The position numbers and the translations under genes are program-made. A stretch of DNA of 7,009 nt from Planctomycetota bacterium (GTDB taxonomy: Bacteria; Planctomycetota; Phycisphaerae; UBA1845). The notes under the pieces were generated by a model, which saw nothing but the letters and a program-made list of their open reading frames with translations, made no database searches and was not told where the DNA came from. Positions within the stretch are counted from its first letter, which is position 1. The number at the start of each line of letters is the position of its first letter. Of this stretch, positions 1 through 5,739 are shown piece after piece. Location of the stretch: NCBI GenBank assembly GCA_022566435.1, contig JADFIX010000163.1, positions 341 to 7,349 on the forward strand, in the 5' to 3' direction.

Positions 1-16
1 TGCGAACCCGTTGGGC
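1..16 (+). repeat. attC site, right end only (cut by window start)
   Basis: The first bases, TGCGAACCC then GTTGGGC (10-16), match the right end of the attC at 2287-2433, where TGTGCGGAACC precedes GTTGGGC. GTTGGGC fits GTTRRRY exactly and is the perfect complement of the GCCCAAC box at 590-596, as expected if 11-716 is one cassette whose two ends pair in the circular form. The remainder of the site lies upstream of the window. Confidence 0.6.
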
Positions 17-24
17 GCTCAGCA

Positions 25-633
25 GTGCGTGCTTCAAATCCAGTTTACGTCGTTCGTCAGAACGCCATCGGGTATGTGGTGAGTTTTGCCCTGGGACTTC
101 TCTTCGCCCTGGTCCCGTGGTTCATTGGCGACTTCGGCCCGCTGTGGGGGCGACTGGTTGTTACCGGATTCGGAGTGCTCGCGCTGACTGCCGTGGTATT
201 TGGTTGGTGTACCTCTCGCATGGGGCTTGCGATTGATCGGTGCGGCATCTGGTGCGGCGTCTACGCATTGCGCGGACCGGTGCTGATTTCATGGGCCGAC
301 GTGCGTGCTGCGCGCTACGTTACGTGGACCAATGACGAAGGCGAGCACGACGGGATTCTGCTGGAAGTGCGGGCCGGAGCCGAGCCACCGGGCCGCAAAT
401 ACGTGCATTCTGCTGCCTTGCGGGAGATTGAGGGACTGCTCGGTTCGCTTGACTTTCGGAATCCCAAACTCCTGTCGCAGGAATCGTGGGTTTGGAAGCC
501 GCAGGAACTCGTGGACGTGATCAAGCGGTGCATCGAAGATTCACACGAAAGGAACCTGTTGGGGCTGTTCGCCAACGCACACATCGCACGCCCAACATGC
601 GACGACCAGAAAGTGGATTCCCATTCGCCGTAG
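25..633 (+). CDS. Two-helix membrane protein, STM3941/PH-like family
   Basis: A protein of 202 residues. Two hydrophobic helices (about 14-34 and 42-62) precede a soluble part opening with GLAIDRCGIWCG (67-78) and ISWADV (88-93). A 'GL.ID..GI ... I.W.DI' pattern followed by a C-terminal 'P.EL...I..CI' stretch (159-170) recalls the STM3941-type, PH-like bacterial membrane proteins. The family's biochemical role is unknown. The GTG start at 25 is chosen because it lies 14 bases after the attC junction, the position where other cassettes start; the frame is open to the window edge, so an upstream start is possible. There is no clear Shine-Dalgarno sequence. The last 14 or so residues are encoded inside the attC at 590-722, which is common for cassette genes. 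Family assignment is moderate; that the gene is real is likely. Confidence 0.75.
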   Translation: MRASNPVYVVRQNAIGYVVSFALGLLFALVPWFIGDFGPLWGRLVVTGFGVLALTAVVFGWCTSRMGLAIDRCGIWCGVYALRGPVLISWADVRAARYVTWTNDEGEHDGILLEVRAGAEPPGRKYVHSAALREIEGLLGSLDFRNPKLLSQESWVWKPQELVDVIKRCIEDSHERNLLGLFANAHIARPTCDDQKVDSHSP

Positions 634-722
634 TGCGAGTCGCGGTGATGTCGGTAGAATCTTCAGTGGTTCAAGATTCACTCCTTTGGTACGGGCGGCG
701 ACGGCCGTGCCACCCGTTGGGG
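590..722 (+). repeat. attC site, diverged copy (cassette 1 end)
   Basis: GCCCAAC at 590-596 is a perfect RYYYAAC box. The 3' box GTTGGGG at 716-722 fits GTTRRRY except for the last base. The right arm GGCGACGGCCGTGCCACCC, just before the 3' box, aligns with GGCGACGGCTGTGCGGAACC of the site at 5104-5252. The middle part is unlike the long copies. GCCCAAC pairs exactly with the GTTGGGC that starts this cassette at position 10. The site overlaps the end of the upstream gene, whose stop is at 631-633. Confidence 0.68.
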
Positions 723-756
723 CGGCGGTACAAATTCCCTTCTCAACAGAGCCGCC

Positions 757-897
757 ATGACCACCGACCACCCCACTCCGTCCAAGCCCCGCCGCCGCTG
801 GTTTCAGTTCAGCCTGCGGACGTTCTTTGTGTTGCTGACGGTGGCTTGCGTGTGGCTGGAGGCTGCGGACGCTCAATCTGCCAATCTGCTGCGCTAG
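757..897 (+). CDS. 46-residue stub of planctomycete N-terminal module
   Basis: ATG at 757 opens a 46-codon frame ending TAG at 895-897. Residues 10-34 (KPRRRWFQFSLRTFF, then a hydrophobic run ending in VWL) are the membrane-anchor module that starts the complete genes at 6311 and 6892, with strong similarity also at DNA level. Known planctomycete proteins with this start normally carry on with VHRA/EQ-type sequence and a long extra-membrane domain. Here the match ends after VWL and only twelve unrelated residues follow. The frame then stops inside the possible attC at 871-981. It may be a functional single-helix micropeptide, but a truncated gene start captured in a cassette is more likely. 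No Shine-Dalgarno sequence is evident. Confidence 0.5.
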   Translation: MTTDHPTPSKPRRRWFQFSLRTFFVLLTVACVWLEAADAQSANLLR

Positions 898-981
898 TTG
901 ACCGCTTTGAAGGGAACGATTTCAATTGCGTATTAGCCGATTTCCCCCAGCGCGGTCAACCTGCTCGTTGCTTCGTTGTGC
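871..981 (+). repeat. Possible attC site with large inverted repeat
   Basis: GCTCAAT (871-877) resembles the GCTCAAC 5' box of the site at 2287, though with T for the final C. GTTGTGC (975-981) is identical to the 3' box at 4793-4799. Between them a perfect 9-base inverted repeat, GTTGACCGC (897-905) and GCGGTCAAC (952-960), can form the core of a long imperfect hairpin. The DUF3592 gene starts 36 bases after the 3' box, as expected for a cassette. If this is not an attC, 717-1949 would be one two-gene cassette and the inverted repeat a plain hairpin or terminator. Confidence 0.42.
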
Positions 982-1011
982 GGCTTGCCTTGAACGCAAG
1001 ACTCACAAACC

Positions 1012-1875
1012 ATGAAGCGAGTCGTGAATACGGCCGTTGGCGTCCTTGGATTACTGGGGTTTCTGTGCGCCGGCATCGCGATTCTCGTGTGGAATGCGGG
1101 GCAACTGCGGCTGGCCCGAGAGAGTCGACATTGGCCCACGGTCGAGGGGCGAATCGTTCAGTCGCAAATCGACGGTAATGGCCGCTACGATTACTCGGTC
1201 ATTTACACTTACACGGTCGACGACGTCCCCTATGCTTCCAGCCAACTCTCGTTCGACGTGTTTGACAATCCGGGCGGATGGGGCCGACCGGAGAGTATTG
1301 TGGCACGCTATCCGGTGGGGAGCCGGGTCACCGTTTATGTTAAACCCGATGACCCTTCAACGGCGATCCTCGAACCGGAGGTCTATTCTCCGTTTTTCAT
1401 TCCGCTGCTCTTTGGCGTGTTGTTTCTCTTTTTCGGGGCGCTGGGGATGTGGTGTACGGTCCGGTCGTCCCCAGACGACGCTCCAACACATAACTTGCTC
1501 TTGTTCCGAGGGAGAGCCACGGCGTTCTTGTCCGTAACGCTCTACGCCATCCTCGTATTGGCTTGTCTCGAATCGGCAAGCCTAGACACTTTTGCGAAGG
1601 CCTTCGGCAACCGTCCCGCTGGGTTGCCTACAGGACTGTTCGTCTTCGCTCTATTGACGCTGATCTACCTTCCCGTCCCATGGATCTTCTGGCATTCGTT
1701 TGGCGTTTTTTGGCATCCTGTTCCCAGGTTAGTCCCCACGCCGCTGGTGTGGCTTTTCTGCCGCGACGCTGACCCGGCGCTTCGTAGATCGTCCTTCGTG
1801 TGTTTCCTAGGCCTTGTATACCTCCTCGCGGTCATCGCCGCCTGGGCTGTCGTTGCGACAAGCCGGGGAATCTGA
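1012..1875 (+). CDS. DUF3592 family membrane protein
   Basis: A protein of 287 residues. Helix 1 is at about 6-27. It is followed by a soluble DUF3592-type domain at about 38-122 whose landmarks are SRHWPTVEGRIVQSQI (38-53), YSVIYTYTVDDVPYASSQL (61-79), ARYPVGSRVTVYVKPDDPS (98-116) and AILEPE (118-123). Helices follow at about 126-148, 168-187, 206-228 and 262-283. DUF3592 proteins are membrane proteins with a small beta-rich domain and no established function. The last three helices form an extension beyond the basic two-helix plan. The ATG at 1012 directly precedes helix 1; no Shine-Dalgarno sequence is visible in the upstream CAAGACTCACAAACC. It probably forms its own cassette between the candidate sites at 871-981 and 1894-1955. 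Confidence 0.88.
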   Translation: MKRVVNTAVGVLGLLGFLCAGIAILVWNAGQLRLARESRHWPTVEGRIVQSQIDGNGRYDYSVIYTYTVDDVPYASSQLSFDVFDNPGGWGRPESIVARYPVGSRVTVYVKPDDPSTAILEPEVYSPFFIPLLFGVLFLFFGALGMWCTVRSSPDDAPTHNLLLFRGRATAFLSVTLYAILVLACLESASLDTFAKAFGNRPAGLPTGLFVFALLTLIYLPVPWIFWHSFGVFWHPVPRLVPTPLVWLFCRDADPALRRSSFVCFLGLVYLLAVIAAWAVVATSRGI

Positions 1876-1893
1876 ACAGTGGTTTCCAAGACC

Positions 1894-1955
1894 AGCCAAC
1901 AGGCCAAATTCCGCATGCACTTTGACTCGCGTTCGGTGCTCGGCGCTCGTTAGGG
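1894..1955 (+). repeat. Possible short attC site (62 bases)
   Basis: AGCCAAC (1894-1900) and GTTAGGG (1949-1955) lie at the distance of the shortest classical attC sites, and each deviates from RYYYAAC or GTTRRRY at one position. Inside, CCGCATGCAC (1911-1920) can pair imperfectly with GTGCTCGGCG (1937-1946) around a loop. The site lies 18 bases after the stop of the DUF3592 gene and before the next gene. The long attC copies show no similarity to it apart from the end boxes, so it may have come from another integron. It is weaker than the long sites. Confidence 0.42.
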
Positions 1956-2025
1956 GCGAGTCTGGGGCGTCGGTTTTCGGCAATCCGCCGAAATGGGGTA
2001 CCATGGGCGAAAATCAGGCCGCGCC

Positions 2026-2265
2026 ATGACCACCGAACCCGCCAACCCGAAACCCCGCCGCCGCTGGTGGCAGTTTAGTCTGCGGACGTTCTTCGTGCTG
2101 GTCTCGGAGCGTAGTGAATCGCTTGCGGTGTCGCGCCCAGGCCCCTTGTGCCCGGAATGTAGCAAGCCGCTGGCTACGTCCGAGGCTCAGCAGTGTTTTC
2201 ATTGTGGGTCCGACTGGCACCAACGGACGACCGACAAAGCAAACATGAAGGAGGACCAAGCCTAG
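2026..2265 (+). CDS. Chimera: planctomycete N-terminal module fused to zinc ribbon
   Basis: A protein of 79 residues. Residues 1-25 (MTTEPANPKP, RRRWWQFSLRTFFVL) are nearly those of the gene at 6892. The membrane helix is cut after FFVL and replaced by a hydrophilic linker, then by CPEC-X11-CFHCGSDWH (Cys 42, 45, 57, 60), a four-cysteine zinc-ribbon pattern. The same ribbon type ends the protein at 5293-5682 (CPAC-X11-CLSCGHDWH). With the hydrophobic segment lost it is probably no longer membrane-anchored. The simplest reading is a deletion or recombination joining a gene start to the tail of a different gene; whether the product is made is unknown. ATG 2026 is preferred to ATG 1993 because it aligns with the start of the paralogues. 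It sits 21 bases before the attC at 2287. Confidence 0.6.
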   Translation: MTTEPANPKPRRRWWQFSLRTFFVLVSERSESLAVSRPGPLCPECSKPLATSEAQQCFHCGSDWHQRTTDKANMKEDQA

Positions 2266-2286
2266 CTAGACACTGCGTAATCTGTC

Positions 2287-2433
2287 GCTCAACAGCGCAC
2301 GAGCCGCAGAGTTCGGCATCCATGTCGAATCGCCTTTAACTTTGGGCAACGCTCCAGCATTTGGTAAACTGAATCCCGTGCATGGCTGTCTTCAGTCGCA
2401 ATCAGCGGCGTCGGCTGTGCGGAACCGTTGGGC
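2287..2433 (+). repeat. attC site, long family, copy A
   Basis: GCTCAAC (2287-2293) and GTTGGGC (2427-2433) both fit the attC core consensus exactly. Internal boxes GAGCCG on the left and CGGCTGTGCGG on the right give a second paired segment; eleven bases separate CGGC from GTT, the same as in the aadA attC. An inner hairpin, TTCGGCAT-CC-ATGTCGAA, with one G-T pair, corresponds to the perfect hairpin in copy C. The whole length aligns with copies B and C. It is immediately followed by a 17-base imperfect duplication of the 3' end (2427-2443 and 2444-2460). Confidence 0.82.
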
Positions 2434-2459
2434 GGTCGAACAAGTTGGCGGAGCGAACA

Positions 2460-2831
2460 ATGTCGGTACCACAGGACCGAGCTATAGGAGGCGAAGGCCG
2501 CATCGTTTTGCGAAAGACTGTAGAAGTTCTTGCTGTGCCGTTGATCGTCGGGTTGCACGCCGCGATGGCCGCGTTTGTGCTTCTCTACATTCGCAACGAA
2601 ATTCTGCATGAATTCCGCGATGAGGCTCACCTCCACTTTGCGTGGCCAGTCTTTTTACTGGTCTCACTCAGTTCGCTCATCGTAATCCCCAGCGGAATGG
2701 CATTCTTGGCTCGCCATCGGTTGAAGTCGAAGCTCTATCTCTTCTGTTGGCTCCTGTTCATCAACGTCGCTTGGTACGCCTTGGCCTCTGGGGATGAATT
2801 CTATGCTACTTGGGTATACGCAAGATGTTGA
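2460..2831 (+). CDS. Small three-helix membrane protein, unknown family
   Basis: A protein of 123 residues with hydrophobic helices at about 22-44, 62-84 and 91-109 and a short polar N-terminus. I do not recognise a family. ATG 2460 is chosen over the in-frame ATG 2382 because the latter lies inside the attC. GGAG at 2450-2453 stands 6 bases before ATG 2460, and the equivalent position of the cassette at 5879 also carries a start codon. It is the first gene of the cassette beginning at 2428. It ends 16 bases before the AAATCGGGTAGCC element at 2847. Nothing in the sequence points to a substrate or partner. Confidence 0.72.
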   Translation: MSVPQDRAIGGEGRIVLRKTVEVLAVPLIVGLHAAMAAFVLLYIRNEILHEFRDEAHLHFAWPVFLLVSLSSLIVIPSGMAFLARHRLKSKLYLFCWLLFINVAWYALASGDEFYATWVYARC

Positions 2832-2846
2832 CCTGCATCTCCGCCC

Positions 2847-2876
2847 AAATCGGGTAGCCGGGCGGTTCTCCCCGCC
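2847..2876 (+). repeat. AAATCGGGTAGCC hairpin element, copy 1
   Basis: AAATCGGGTAGCC (2847-2859) is followed by GGCGG (2861-2865), a six-base loop and CCGCC (2872-2876). Copy 2 at 5710-5739 is almost the same and copy 3 at 6205-6230 is diverged. All three follow a small-protein gene within about 30 bases. The hairpin might act as a weak terminator, but there is no T tract. Function unknown. Confidence 0.6.
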
Positions 2877-2932
2877 GGGCCCCACGCCACGTAGCGTGCG
2901 CCTTGACGCACTCGGCGGTTCGAGGCGCGTGA

Positions 2933-3146
2933 CAAACGCAGCTCGAAAGCGATCGCGTCCGCGACACCCTCACCTGGAAGGTCACGCAATTCGCCTTCGG
3001 CCGCCCGTTGATCGCGACCGACGCACGGATACTTGCTAAGATACACGCCGACGCACAAGCTGGCGGCGGCGCTTGCGCCAGCGCGATCTCCGCCGTTGTT
3101 GTTGAGTGACCTGGTGCAATTGACCCGCACGGAACCGAACCGATGA
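2933..3146 (+). pseudogene. C-terminal remnant of a DUF1585/DUF1592-like planctomycete protein, frameshifted
   Basis: An open stretch after TGA 2930-2932 encodes QLESDRVRDTLTWKVTQFAF, then GRPLIATDARILAKIHADAQ, then AGGGACASAISAVVVE, ending at TGA 3107-3109. Moving to the next frame at 3105 continues SDLVQLTRTEPNR and stops at 3144-3146. The joined reading (..AVVV-SDLVQLTRTEPN) resembles the C-terminal segment of the large planctomycete proteins of the DUF1587/1588/1592/1585 group ('..FALGRPL...I...AIVLSDLV..'). No start codon, signal peptide or upstream domains are present, so this is a 5'-truncated fragment with one frameshift. The stop overlaps the ATG of the next gene (ATGA, 3143-3146), suggesting that the intact ancestor was in an operon with it. 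Family assignment is from memory of the motif, not from a search. Confidence 0.5.
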
Positions 3147-4696
3147 AGATGCGACAGCGCGGGACTAATCGAATTTGCAACGGGACGATGCAAACTCTTG
3201 TGCTGACACTCGCCGCTTGCCTGCTGGCAATCCAAGGCCACGTGCAAGCGGGCGAACGGTTCGACCTTTTACCCCGGAAAGTCCGTTGGCAGACATACCC
3301 TTCCGACGTGCGCCATGTGGTGATAGACCGGACGGGCCGCCCTTGGTTTTCGGCGGAGGGTTCGGCCACGCTCAATCAGGTGAAATCGCAGGTCGAGGCA
3401 TCTTACAAACTCAAGGCGCCATGGGTGCGGGGCGCGCAGATGCACCACTCCGGCGGCGGTCTGATTCTCCACTTCGACCGCGCCGAACGAATCTGGTTGC
3501 TTCCGGCTTCGACGTCGAAACTCCTGCTCGGCTATGATCCGCACAAAACGCGGTGGATCGAACGCTCTGTCATGCCTGAGTCGAAGCGGGGCGGCTACAA
3601 CGAGCGCGATCCGCAGTCTCCCGCCCTGGTTTTCACGGAAACCGTCTACGAAAGCAGCAGCGGGCGACTGTACTTCGGCGATCGGATCGGCGTCCATGTT
3701 CTCAGCGGCGATGTGTGGAGCTACAAGCACCTTTACCGCCGAAATATCGACGAAGGCCGCTACGCCAGTGATATCAAGTCGTTCAATGCCACGATGTTCA
3801 CCGAGGACCAGCGTGGGCGCGTGTACGTTTGGTCCAGGTGGGGCGCATACGGTTGGAGCGGAACGCTGGGCTATTTCGTGCATGATGGCCAAAGTTGGCG
3901 TCAGGTCACTTGCGACAATGACGGACGCAAATTGGAGCAAATTGCCGCGATCGTCCCCCTCGCAGGCGGTCGGACGCTGGTCTTCCCTGAGTCGGGAACG
4001 GCGCGCGACGTTTGGAAAATGCCGCCGCCAAAGGATGCGGCTCGTGGAGTCGAAGACGATGTTCGCCAGCTCGGCGCCGCCAAATTCAGAGAGCGCGAGG
4101 CGGCCCAATCCCGACTTGCCCAGCGAGGTCCGCACATCCTGCCCGTGCTGCGCGAAATCCTGCCTTCTCAAGCTGACCCCGAGGTGGTGTTCCGCGTGCG
4201 TGATTTGATCCAACGGTTGGAATCCAAACAATCGTCTGAAACATTCGTTGACGGCCACGCAATTCACACGGGTCGCTACTTCGGTCAGGACGGCGCCGGT
4301 CACGTACTCTTCTGGGCGAACGTCGTCGTCGAGCCAGGCGGCACGGCAGAGGTTCGCGAAAAGCTCTGGCTGGTGGATGACCAGGGTCGTATCTCACGCG
4401 CGCCACTTTCGCTCGGCGATTGGCATCCTGGCAATTCCAGCACGTTCGTCGATAGCAAAGGCCGGGCGTGGATTGCACAATACCGAAAAGGCTGCGTCAT
4501 TTGGGACGGCCAGCAGACGATTCCCGTCACGGACGAAACCCAGACGAATTTCCATAAGATCTTGGGCGAGGACGGCCACGGGCGCGTTTTCATCACGGAT
4601 GGGCGAACCGTGGCCGCAGTCGATCCGGATCGTGCGGACGACCCTCGCCGCTCCCCTGGCGAACCGCCGCAGGTGGACACGGCATCACCGGAGTGA
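3143..4696 (+). CDS. Exported beta-propeller-like protein with HEAT-like insert
   Basis: A protein of 517 residues. A signal peptide is likely: charged residues 1-10, hydrophobic 17-30, cleavage near HVQA-GE (36/37). Several 'D..G..W/V/F' strands typical of regulator-propeller repeats are visible: VVIDRTGRPWFS (59-70), SSSGRLYFGD (171-180), EDQRGRVYVW (221-230), FVDSKGRAWIAQY (435-447) and EDGHGRVFITDG (476-487). Between propeller halves, residues 303-362 form a helical stretch (FREREAAQSRLAQRGP, then LPVLREIL and PEVVFRVRDLIQRLE) like the short HEAT-like segment common in planctomycete exported proteins. Propellers of this kind usually bind ligands or partners; no catalytic residues are seen. 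ATG 3143 overlaps the upstream stop (ATGA), which favours it over ATG 3188. The attC at 4698 begins one base after the stop. Confidence 0.85.
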   Translation: MKMRQRGTNRICNGTMQTLVLTLAACLLAIQGHVQAGERFDLLPRKVRWQTYPSDVRHVVIDRTGRPWFSAEGSATLNQVKSQVEASYKLKAPWVRGAQMHHSGGGLILHFDRAERIWLLPASTSKLLLGYDPHKTRWIERSVMPESKRGGYNERDPQSPALVFTETVYESSSGRLYFGDRIGVHVLSGDVWSYKHLYRRNIDEGRYASDIKSFNATMFTEDQRGRVYVWSRWGAYGWSGTLGYFVHDGQSWRQVTCDNDGRKLEQIAAIVPLAGGRTLVFPESGTARDVWKMPPPKDAARGVEDDVRQLGAAKFREREAAQSRLAQRGPHILPVLREILPSQADPEVVFRVRDLIQRLESKQSSETFVDGHAIHTGRYFGQDGAGHVLFWANVVVEPGGTAEVREKLWLVDDQGRISRAPLSLGDWHPGNSSTFVDSKGRAWIAQYRKGCVIWDGQQTIPVTDETQTNFHKILGEDGHGRVFITDGRTVAAVDPDRADDPRRSPGEPPQVDTASPE

Positions 4697-4697
4697 C

Positions 4698-4799
4698 GTT
4701 CAACGCAGCGCGCCGTGCCGAGCACCAGGCGCCAGCAGTACGAGTAGGAGCAGGATAATGCCGTCGCCACGTCGGCGACGGCAACGCTAACCGTTGTGC
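4698..4799 (+). repeat. attC site, diverged copy with GC hairpin
   Basis: GTTCAAC (4698-4704) is an exact RYYYAAC box and GTTGTGC (4793-4799) fits GTTRRRY except at one position. The left arm GCGCCGTGCCGA can pair with the right arm's CGGCGACGGCAACGC with small bulges. The right arm GGCGACGGC..AACCGTTG matches the long copies. It also contains a perfect 9-base hairpin. It begins right after the stop of the propeller gene and ends 11 bases before the next ATG. Confidence 0.65.
4760..4782 (+). terminator. Perfect 9-bp GC hairpin inside attC
   Basis: GCCGTCGCC (4760-4768), loop ACGTC, GGCGACGGC (4774-4782). It lies 64 bases after the propeller gene stop. No T run follows, so it is not a classical intrinsic terminator; it may be part of the folded attC, or may slow transcription. 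The terminator label is the weaker of these readings. Confidence 0.35.
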
Positions 4800-4810
4800 G
4801 ACCAAGAGCG

Positions 4811-5083
4811 ATGTCAGAACAAAGCGCTCCGGACTCCGAGCCCGACGACGCCTTCGACAGATACGTCGCGTTCCACGCCTCTGCCGGTGCCCGCTGGGAA
4901 ATCAACACGTGCATTGCCGGCTCGCTTCTTTCAGTCGTCGGGTTTCCGGCCGCAGGTTTGTGCTGGCTGTTCGGCGCCACTGGCATTCTTGCCGGCTGCT
5001 GTTACTCGGTCGCTGGCCTCGGAGCCCTTTTGTTCTTGATTCACCTGTTCCTTTATTTCTACCGTCGCAATGCGTGGTGGTAA
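4811..5083 (+). CDS. Small two-helix membrane protein, unknown family
   Basis: A protein of 90 residues: an acidic N-terminal tail (1-30, rich in Asp, Glu and Ser), two hydrophobic segments at about 35-55 and 57-84 with Gly and Cys in the turn (GILAGCCYS), and an end of YFYRRNAWW. I do not recognise a family; the layout resembles small planctomycete membrane proteins annotated as hypothetical. ATG 4811 is preferred; a GTG at 4796 lies within the attC 3' box and would add five residues. A weak AAGAG at 4804-4808 precedes it. It is the only gene of the cassette 4794-5246 and ends 20 bases before the next attC. Confidence 0.7.
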   Translation: MSEQSAPDSEPDDAFDRYVAFHASAGARWEINTCIAGSLLSVVGFPAAGLCWLFGATGILAGCCYSVAGLGALLFLIHLFLYFYRRNAWW

Positions 5084-5103
5084 CCGCTTGCCACAGTCGC
5101 GTC

Positions 5104-5252
5104 GCCCAACAGCGCACGAATCCGTAGAGGTTGGCATCCGCGCCGAATCGTCTCGAAAGTAGGCTAGCGCTCCAACCCGTGGCAAACTGAAACCCATGCA
5201 CGGCCGGTCAGGCGTCCCGACCAGCGGCGACGGCTGTGCGGAACCGATGCGT
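5104..5252 (+). repeat. attC site, long family, copy B (3' box degenerate)
   Basis: GCCCAAC (5104-5110) is an exact 5' box. Bases 5184-5206 and 5219-5240 are identical to 5817-5839 and 5851-5872 of copy C. The right arm CGGCTGTGCGGAACC is intact, but the expected 3' box reads GATGCGT (5246-5252) in place of GTTRRRY, so this junction may no longer be recombined. It lies between the genes ending at 5083 and starting at 5293. Confidence 0.8.
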
Positions 5253-5292
5253 TCAGATCGTTCCATCCCATCCCCAACGCGGCTCGCGCCCG

Positions 5293-5682
5293 ATGAATGC
5301 CCGAGAAGACGATGAGCAGGAGGCCATCAAGCGGTACGTTTGGCGAAACTATCCTGAAATCGTTCGACCGCACGAGTGTGTTCCGTCGCGAGATATGATC
5401 CGCGACGAGCTTCCAGCGGACGTTCGCGACCGATTCTGGGATTTCGTGAATTCGTCTCGATCTGACCAATCGGATCAAGGCCTGCCAGCAGACCTAGCAC
5501 CGCATTTTCATGCCGCATTCACAAGGCTCGAAGCGCAGATTTTCAAACGCGTCTTCGAGGCGAATCGCCACCGCATCTCTATTTCGCGATGCCCGGCCTG
5601 CCATCGGGTCTTGGTGAGTCCCAAGTCCCAGCAATGCCTTTCGTGCGGTCATGATTGGCATGGAAGGTCACCGCAGCCGTAA
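5293..5682 (+). CDS. Soluble protein with C-terminal zinc ribbon
   Basis: A protein of 129 residues with no membrane segment. Residues 1-95 are predicted mainly helical, rich in Arg, Asp and Glu, and I do not recognise them. The C-terminus CPAC-X11-CLSCGHDWHG (Cys 100, 103, 115, 118) is a zinc-ribbon pattern, very similar to the tail of the chimera at 2026-2265; in planctomycetes such tails occur on many unrelated small proteins. The role of the ribbon is unknown and could be nucleic-acid or protein binding. ATG 5293 is chosen; an in-frame GTG at 5236 falls inside the attC. There is no clear Shine-Dalgarno sequence. It is the only gene of the cassette 5247-5878. Hairpin element copy 2 starts 28 bases after its stop. 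Confidence 0.78.
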   Translation: MNAREDDEQEAIKRYVWRNYPEIVRPHECVPSRDMIRDELPADVRDRFWDFVNSSRSDQSDQGLPADLAPHFHAAFTRLEAQIFKRVFEANRHRISISRCPACHRVLVSPKSQQCLSCGHDWHGRSPQP

Positions 5683-5709
5683 TCCCCGAACCCTCCACCC
5701 TCGCCATCC

Positions 5710-5739
5710 AAATCGGGTAGCCTGGCGGGTCTCCCCGCC
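5710..5739 (+). repeat. AAATCGGGTAGCC hairpin element, copy 2
   Basis: AAATCGGGTAGCC (5710-5722) is followed by a perfect hairpin, GGCGGG (5724-5729), loop TCTC, CCCGCC (5734-5739). The last bases of the hairpin are also the first bases of the attC 5' box at 5737, so the two structures cannot fold together. Confidence 0.65.

Noticed and set aside
486..1178. A 230-codon + strand open frame.
   Set aside because: It runs through the end of the first gene, an attC, the N-terminal module in another frame and the start of the DUF3592 gene, and has no coherent protein character.
3068..3079. GGCG-CTTG-CGCC short hairpin.
   Set aside because: It lies inside the coding part of the DUF1585-like remnant and is easily explained by GC-rich codons (GGC, GCT, TGC, GCC).
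2831..3142. An additional attC between the three-helix gene and the propeller gene.
   Set aside because: GCCCAAA at 2843 and GTTGAGT at 3101 were considered, but no paired arms were found and the region is explained by the hairpin element and the gene remnant.
3269..4303. A 344-codon open frame on the minus strand.
   Set aside because: It is antisense to the propeller gene, which has a signal peptide and repeated strand motifs. The reverse frame has no recognisable domain and is expected in GC-rich DNA.
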